The notes under the pieces are model-generated. The model saw nothing but the letters and a program-made list of their open reading frames with translations. It made no database searches and was not told the origin of the DNA. Shown here one piece after another: positions 32,401 through 36,071 of a stretch of 36,071 nt of DNA. The DNA is taken from assembly GCF_003851725.1 (NCBI RefSeq), contig NZ_BHYL01000021.1, positions 1-36,071 on the forward strand, given 5' to 3'. Both the position numbers and the translations under genes were made by a program. Source of the DNA: Cellulomonas algicola (lineage in GTDB: Bacteria > Actinomycetota > Actinomycetes > Actinomycetales > Cellulomonadaceae). The stretch's first letter is position 1. Every line of letters begins with the position of its first letter.

Positions 32401-32711
32401 TCGAGCTGCTCGCCCGTCAAGGCGCCGAGCAGGGCCGGGTACCTGGCCTGCAGCGCGGGCCGGATGTCCGGTCCACCCTGCGGGATCGGCTCGCGCGCGT
32501 GCACACCGGCGAGCGACCCGGGGTCGAGCTCGCGCTGGACGTGCGTCGCGACAGCGCGGTTGCCGGCGCCCCGCTGAAGGTCGACGACGTCCTCGGGCCG
32601 CAGCAACGACGGAGCCCTCGACGGCGCTCTCGGGCGGCGCGTCGCCCGCTTCGCGGGTGTCGCGCCCTCCGTGCGCTTCGCACCCTGGTCACCGCGCTCG
32701 TGGACCGGCAC
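29487..32711 (-). CDS. large eCIS-effector-like protein with LQR-AGN leader and HExxH zincin motif
   Basis: A 1074-residue protein without signal peptide. The N-terminus is basic and disordered (1-35) and leads to LLRPEDVVDLQRGAGNRAV (36-54). The LQR-x-AGN-x-AV motif is common at the N-termini of DUF4157-type proteins linked to extracellular contractile injection systems (eCIS). Residues about 90-350 are helical. A Gly/Ala-rich hydrophobic stretch (about 373-440) could insert in membranes. After a Pro/Gly linker (540-580) a C-terminal module has ACDTIAHETRHALQWF, with HExxH at 816-820, and QEASAFYDS with E888 as possible third zinc ligand. A coiled-coil-like tail and Gly-rich end follow. GTG 32711 has AGGAGG four bases before the GGGA spacer ends; ATG 32738 lacks a ribosome site, and longer readings overlap the next gene. 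No injection-system genes lie in the window. Function as a translocated protease toxin is inference. Confidence 0.85.
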   Translation of the reverse strand: MPVHERGDQGAKRTEGATPAKRATRRPRAPSRAPSLLRPEDVVDLQRGAGNRAVATHVQRELDPGSLAGVHAREPIPQGGPDIRPALQARYPALLGALTGEQLERWQKVVDHDTIAWHVDARLRRLWDDFAYYGAVREQHPEYLKERRRLLRAVPPKPDERLSVDMRLLLADDVRQPPEWDVKAETEFRQWAVDQITRQPLELNLRPAPGEALGQHPMPGIVHKTKGFVTADDLRNDYPEEYARRVSDREELAKLREALRETTEVWHELQPMHVERSAINARKIGFGAIRHISEAFGEGSQAYPSLRIWDQPRRLIEQAWPLLRERRYELVVPLIAMAEQSTADAATRFSAYENRVMTGAGTAVKWLNRLKTTGTIAAGIASGGLGLTGSALVAGGYTLTQEGLGRAAEMHYGQRKDLGLASLVQAAGVSAVMTYLGGALQARFQVAIKARIDRIPDLAGTRLAELTASAMAAGTSSVYMTATETALKAVVEGKALPKNASQLADLIVDGVVENVAMDLGLARVNSRVAKEYEAWRGGSRGPPVTVPAPTGRGVAGDVAHGTPRVDAPGTAGTGNGKVPAGRLSDVAVRSLLTEAGGWQRLHAELQSGTGLGATLPLPERQALIARFEAHREGLARNAGTVFDGTVLIVETGAGRQVEVHFAGDDAAQHVQDATEYLDAKSPGWAKQTDVRLVADPASTKAPTATTSGPGAKDAAQIVERLSPEARALAAEFVAVYDRYLTMDADARFDVLLEIANRRLVAAGAPPLIPSHIHNPRPEQYGRQPARVWELQINLNLVSQKRPTPLEFAAACDTIAHETRHALQWFRMARLHIERTLPGATYAQVRHASAQGDPVLSRFDPQTVKAAWEAQTGGRAAESFTAGQLHHQEASAFYDSVFGHNRAHRDDVYTMLDTRVNEVDVALRRLRLMEEMRLPENDQRFVDARDRYREAVAAQSKAHDDYEMLIEEIDARTHGQDVAAAVLLDARMLPHLREATRTAYRAFHDADRATLNVARVGRGARADARATAFRRYEQAVEALHRLEKRIEADADAAARAGGGGGAGGTSGGGPGSTPP

Positions 32712-32837
32712 TCCCCCTCCTGGGTCCTCGAGGACCATCACGGCGCGCGACGGCGGGAGCGTCCAGGTCGCGCGCGCAGCGGACCGCGCATGCACGTTGC
32801 CCGAGCGGGCAGAACCGTCGTGCTGGTGCCGTGAGGC

Positions 32838-32853
32838 CCGCGCCCGGGCGCGG
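32838..32853. promoter_or_regulatory. perfect 16-bp palindrome upstream of the effector-like gene
   Basis: CCGCGCCCGGGCGCGG lies about 127 bp before the effector-like start, within a 206-bp non-coding gap that also holds a short hairpin (32903-32908 with 32912-32917) at the end of the EEP gene. It could be an operator, but perfect GC palindromes are also expected by chance in DNA this GC-rich. Confidence 0.3.
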
Positions 32854-32917
32854 TCTTCCGACGCGACGACGGTCGCCATGCGGCCGTCACGGACCGAGCC
32901 TCGCCCGGACCCCGGGC

Positions 32918-33823
32918 CTACCAGGACAGCGTCGCCTGGCCGCGCAGCACGCGGTGGTCGGACACCCACAGGGACGTCGTCACGCCGCGGTGGTCGGCGG
33001 CCCAGCGGTTCCTGGTGAAGAACACGTAGTCGCACTTGCGGGTGCCGCACGTGGGCGCGTCGTAGGTGCCGTCCCCGCCCGTGCGCGCCTGGTCGGCCTC
33101 GACCATGACGCCGGTGCCCGTCTGGCAGCCGGTGGTCGACGTCCCGCCGAACGTGCTCGAGTAGAGGGGCCGGAGCGCCGCGGCGGCGGCGCAGGCGCGG
33201 ACGTCGATGTTCGCGTCGACGCCGAGGATCGCGGCACCGCCGCCGGACGCGTGCGTCGCGAGGCGGCTGCCGACCGCGGTCACCTGCTCGGCCGACGCGG
33301 CGCTCTGCACGGAGAAGTGCGAGCTGCAGACCCGCACCGCGGTGCCGAGGACGACGTCGCCGCACAGCAGGTACCGCCGCTCGCTCTCGCCGAGCGGGTT
33401 CGGCAGCAGGGTCGCGGTCACGTTCGTGGGCGCGGCGGCGCGGACGAGCAGCGCAACCCCCCAGCTGCGCGCGCCCGGTGCGCAGCGGTCGTCGCCGATC
33501 GTGACCGTCGGGAAGAACGTGCCGTGCCAGGCGGTGCCGAGCCGTTGGAGCAGCCGGTCGTAGGTGTAGCGGCACACCTCCTGCAACGTCACGACATCGC
33601 TGCCGGCGGTGAGCACGCTGCTCGCGACGACGTCCGCGCGTTGCGCGGCGGTCGAGTCGCAGGCGGGGTCACGCCCGAACTGGTCGCACGCGTTGAGCTC
33701 GAAGACCTTCGTCCGCACGGTCGCGGCGTCCGCGGCCGAGCCGACGGCGAGCGACCCGGCCGCCAGCGCGAGGAGCGCCAGGAGCGCGGTGAGGTGCCGT
33801 GAGCGGCGGCGTCGGGCGTTCAT
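32918..33823 (-). CDS. secreted EEP-superfamily (DNase I-like) hydrolase
   Basis: A 301-residue exported protein of the endonuclease/exonuclease/phosphatase fold. The signal peptide covers about 1-33 (ADA-A). Catalytic landmarks are N44, E82 (VVTLQEVC), H169 (SSHFSV), D203 and N205 (LGVDANIDV) and D289-H290 (SDHRVL). Nine or more cysteines suggest disulfides, fitting an extracellular enzyme. Substrate (nucleic acid, phospholipid or phosphate ester) cannot be assigned. The ATG overlaps the upstream lipoprotein stop (ATGA), so the two are co-translated. Confidence 0.92.
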   Translation of the reverse strand: MNARRRRSRHLTALLALLALAAGSLAVGSAADAATVRTKVFELNACDQFGRDPACDSTAAQRADVVASSVLTAGSDVVTLQEVCRYTYDRLLQRLGTAWHGTFFPTVTIGDDRCAPGARSWGVALLVRAAAPTNVTATLLPNPLGESERRYLLCGDVVLGTAVRVCSSHFSVQSAASAEQVTAVGSRLATHASGGGAAILGVDANIDVRACAAAAALRPLYSSTFGGTSTTGCQTGTGVMVEADQARTGGDGTYDAPTCGTRKCDYVFFTRNRWAADHRGVTTSLWVSDHRVLRGQATLSW

Positions 33824-34953
33824 CGCATCGCGCACCGAGGGATGTCGATGCGGTCGGCGGCGACGAGGTCCGCGGCGGCGCCGATCGCGGCCGACGCCGT
33901 CAGGACGAACCGCCCGCCCGCGTCGCGCGCCCACGTGCGGGCGACCGGCACGGACCCGCCGTTGTCGATCGCCGTGACGTGGGAGCCGTCGGCGGCCGAG
34001 TAGGCGAGGTCGCCGCCGACGCCCCGCAGCACGACCGTCGCGCGTCCCGTGGTCGCGTCGATCTCGACGGCCCGGTCGCGGGACCGGCCCGACGCCGAGG
34101 GCGCGCGCCCCTCGGCGGCCAGCAGTGCGGTCCCGTCGGGCGACCAGTCCAGGGACTGCAGCGCCACGGTCGCGTCGACGTGGTGCAGTGTCGTGGTCGC
34201 GCCGGACGTCGTGTCGGTCACGCGGACCTCCTGTGCGGCGTCGGGCAGGGTGACCACGAACGCGAGCCGCGTCGCGTCCGGGCTCCACGTGAGGTCACGG
34301 GACGCCGTCGCGACGGTCGCCGCCCGGCTCGTCGCCGGCGGCGCCAGGCGGCGCGGGTTCGCCGCCGCGGGCAGGTCCACGAGGGCGGGGCTCGGCGTTC
34401 CCGTGTCCGGCGGCACGTCGGCCGGGGGCAGCGTGAGGGCGAGCGTGGACCCGTCCGGGGCGGGCGCGACCTCGCCCACGTCCGTCGCCTGCAGCACGGG
34501 CGTCCGCCGCCCCGTGGCCAGGTCGATCGCCAGCACGCCGTCGGCGGGAGCGGCACGCGCGGCCGGTGCGACGTCGGGCGTCGGCGACGCGTAGACGGTC
34601 GCGCCGTCGTCGGCGAGGCCGAACGCGTAGGAGCCGAGGTCGTTCGTCACCGGCGTCACCGAGCCGTCCTGTCGGACCCCGAGGATGTCGGACGACGGCG
34701 ACGAGCCGGGTCCCTCCGCCGACTCGCCCGCGGTCGTGAATCCCCGGACGACGGCGACGAACGGCCGGCTGCCGCACGCGGAGAGGCCGGCGAACGGCGT
34801 CCCGTCGAGGCGTGCCGCACCGGTGGGACGCGAGGCCACCGGCTCGACGGGCGTCGCGCAGGCCACGAGCAGCGTCGCCACGCCCAGGAGCGACGCGCCC
34901 GCGCGCAGCCGCCGCCCGGGTCCTGGACGCCGTGCCGGCACTCCGCCGTCCAT
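33820..34953 (-). CDS. lipoprotein with TolB/WD40-like beta-propeller
   Basis: A 377-residue exported lipoprotein. The signal sequence ends in lipobox LVAC (C32). The mature part has repeated propeller-type strands (LTWSPDATRLAFVV, LDWSPDGTALLAAEG, PAPDGSTLALTL), suggesting a TolB-like or six-bladed propeller. A binding or scaffolding role at the outer face of the membrane is likely; no catalytic residues are recognised. It is the first gene of a two-gene unit with the EEP hydrolase and diverges from the conserved secreted-protein gene. Confidence 0.85.
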   Translation of the reverse strand: MDGGVPARRPGPGRRLRAGASLLGVATLLVACATPVEPVASRPTGAARLDGTPFAGLSACGSRPFVAVVRGFTTAGESAEGPGSSPSSDILGVRQDGSVTPVTNDLGSYAFGLADDGATVYASPTPDVAPAARAAPADGVLAIDLATGRRTPVLQATDVGEVAPAPDGSTLALTLPPADVPPDTGTPSPALVDLPAAANPRRLAPPATSRAATVATASRDLTWSPDATRLAFVVTLPDAAQEVRVTDTTSGATTTLHHVDATVALQSLDWSPDGTALLAAEGRAPSASGRSRDRAVEIDATTGRATVVLRGVGGDLAYSAADGSHVTAIDNGGSVPVARTWARDAGGRFVLTASAAIGAAADLVAADRIDIPRCAMR

Positions 34954-35150
34954 GGAGCCGACAGTACGAGCGCGCGCAGCATGCTGACAATCAGGGCACC
35001 TCCCGCCGTGCGGTGACCCGCCCCCGAGGGCCGGGTCGCTCGTCGCGCGTCCCTGAACGTCCTCTCGGCGCCCCTTGACGACGTCCCGCGCCGCGAGAAG
35101 CCTGGCACCAGGCGATGGTCCCGACGACGCGACCCTCGGAGGTGCTCCTC

Positions 35151-35876
35151 ATGCGCACGACACGACCGCACGGTCCCGGTCCCCGCGGGCGGCTGCGCGT
35201 GGTGCTCGCGCTCGTCCTGCTCGTGCTCGTCGCGCCCGCCGGCGCGGCGACGGCCACGGCGACGGACGGCGGCCACCACGGCCACGCCGCGCGGTACGGG
35301 ACGACCGGGGCCCGGTTCTGGCAGTGGGGTCTCACCCAGCCGGCGGCGACCAGCCCCCTGTTCGACACCACCGGTGCGTTCTGCGACGAGGGTCAGCGCG
35401 GCCGCACGTGGTTCCTCGCGGGGTACACCGGCGGGCCGATCACGCGGACGTGCACGGTCCCTGCGGGGACGACGCTCGTCTTCCCCGTGGTCAACGCGTT
35501 CTACGGCGCGACGCCGGGCGACCCGCCCGAGCAGAGCACGGTCGCGTTCGTGCGGGAGCAGGTCGCGGGACTGCGCGCCGGTGCGCACGACCTGCGCGTG
35601 ACGGTCGACGGCACGGCGCTGCCGGCGTCGCGGATCCGGTACGAGGACTCGGTGGTGTTCTCGGTGACGCTGCCGGACGGCAACGTCTTCGGCGCCCCCG
35701 CCGGGACGGTCGTCTCCCCGACGGTCGACGCCGGGTACTACGTGACGCTGCGACCGCTCCGGCCCGGCACGCACACCGTGCGCATCGAGGGCGCGGTGGA
35801 CGCCGCTCCCCCGGTCGGCAGCTTCTCGGTCGACGTGACGTACGTCCTGACGGTGCTGCGGGGGCACCGGCACTGA
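35151..35876 (+). CDS. conserved secreted protein of unknown function
   Basis: A 241-residue exported protein. The signal peptide covers about 1-36. The mature part has a family pattern I recognise from unannotated secreted proteins of actinobacteria and proteobacteria: FWQWGLTQPAATSPLFDTTGAFCDEGQRG-TWFLAG, then TCTVPAGTTLVFPVVNAFYG. Two cysteines could pair. No catalytic motif is evident. ATG 35151 has GGAGGT with a 7-base spacer. Confidence 0.88.
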   Translation: MRTTRPHGPGPRGRLRVVLALVLLVLVAPAGAATATATDGGHHGHAARYGTTGARFWQWGLTQPAATSPLFDTTGAFCDEGQRGRTWFLAGYTGGPITRTCTVPAGTTLVFPVVNAFYGATPGDPPEQSTVAFVREQVAGLRAGAHDLRVTVDGTALPASRIRYEDSVVFSVTLPDGNVFGAPAGTVVSPTVDAGYYVTLRPLRPGTHTVRIEGAVDAAPPVGSFSVDVTYVLTVLRGHRH

Positions 35877-35886
35877 ACGGCCGGAC

Positions 35887-36071
35887 GTGGACCCGACGCG
35901 GGCGGCCGGCACGCCGACGACCGTGCTCATCGGCCGGCAGGACGTCCTGACGGCCGAGGCCGAGCAGCGCCTGGCGGCGGACCGGGTGGCCGACGTCCGG
36001 CTGCTCGACTGCGACCACTTCGTGATCTGGCGCGATCCCGCCGCGGTGAGCCGTGCTGCCCTGGACCTCCT
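35887..36071 (+). pseudogene. C-terminal piece of an alpha/beta hydrolase, cut by the window edge
   Basis: From GTG 35887 to the window end the frame reads VDPTRAAGTPTTVLIGRQD-VLTAEAEQRLAADRVADVRLLDCDHFVIWRDP. This is the C-terminal part of an alpha/beta hydrolase: the strand with the acid (IGRQD) and the strand with the catalytic His (DCDHF). The nucleophile elbow and the first 200 or so residues are absent, and the preceding DNA is fully used by the secreted-protein gene. It may be a remnant or a short divergent protein. The 3' end is outside the window. Confidence 0.45.

Noticed and set aside
29595-32834. Plus-strand open frame of over 1000 codons opposite the effector-like gene
   Set aside because: I compared both strands; the minus strand has balanced composition, the LQR-AGN motif, HExxH and a ribosome site, while the plus strand is Arg/Val/Leu-rich noise.

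Overview
The window is very GC-rich, gene-dense actinobacterial DNA. It most resembles Cellulomonas or a close relative. It carries a three-enzyme secreted cellulase/xyloglucanase set with C-terminal family-2 cellulose-binding modules and Fn3 linkers, matching the domain order and length I recall for C. fimi CbhA/Cel6B and CenD/Cel5A. It also has Ku/LigD-type end joining, SigL-type and Zur-type regulators, and frequent GTG starts with GTGA/ATGA overlaps. The assignment is inference from gene content, not a database match.

Layout. (1) 65-9120: a sensory protein with a degenerate GGDEF domain, a divergent LacI-type regulator, then GH6 and GH5 cellulases, each followed by a strong hairpin. (2) 9214-12839: threonine aldolase, a small DUF6328-like membrane protein, a Zur-like Fur protein, HU, and a HhH-PHP protein. 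(3) 12836-15879: a split non-homologous end-joining locus, with ku and the PHP gene on the minus strand and stand-alone ligase and polymerase genes diverging on the plus strand. (4) 15981-18046: Dps overlapping an App1-like phosphatase gene, and a small acidic ORF. (5) 18313-21105: GH74 xyloglucanase-type enzyme behind a perfect LacI-type palindrome. (6) 21285-23618: malate:quinone oxidoreductase (probably leaderless), a small Cys/His protein, and DUF2277. (7) 23629-26289: sigma factor-alkyltransferase operon, pirin and YbaK-like genes. (8) 26383-28276: a SigL-type sigma/anti-sigma pair facing a lipoprotein gene, with two mirror-image promoters of one consensus. (9) 28280-29339: VOC protein, YciI/DGPF protein, tRNA-Pro(GGG). 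(10) 29487-32711: a 1074-residue protein with an LQR-x-AGN leader motif of the kind seen in eCIS-associated proteins and a HExxH motif. (11) 32918-36071: secreted EEP-fold hydrolase, propeller-like lipoprotein, conserved secreted protein, and the tail of an alpha/beta hydrolase at the window edge.

How the parts work together. The cellulases and GH74 enzyme form an extracellular plant-wall degrading set; the LacI-type gene and two operator-like sites suggest sugar-responsive control. Ku, ligase and polymerase form an end-joining set lacking the usual LigD phosphoesterase, and the PHP protein co-translated with Ku is a candidate 3'-end processor. The SigL-type module appears to regulate itself and its lipoprotein neighbour. 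The least understood element is the injection-system-like effector next to the tRNA.
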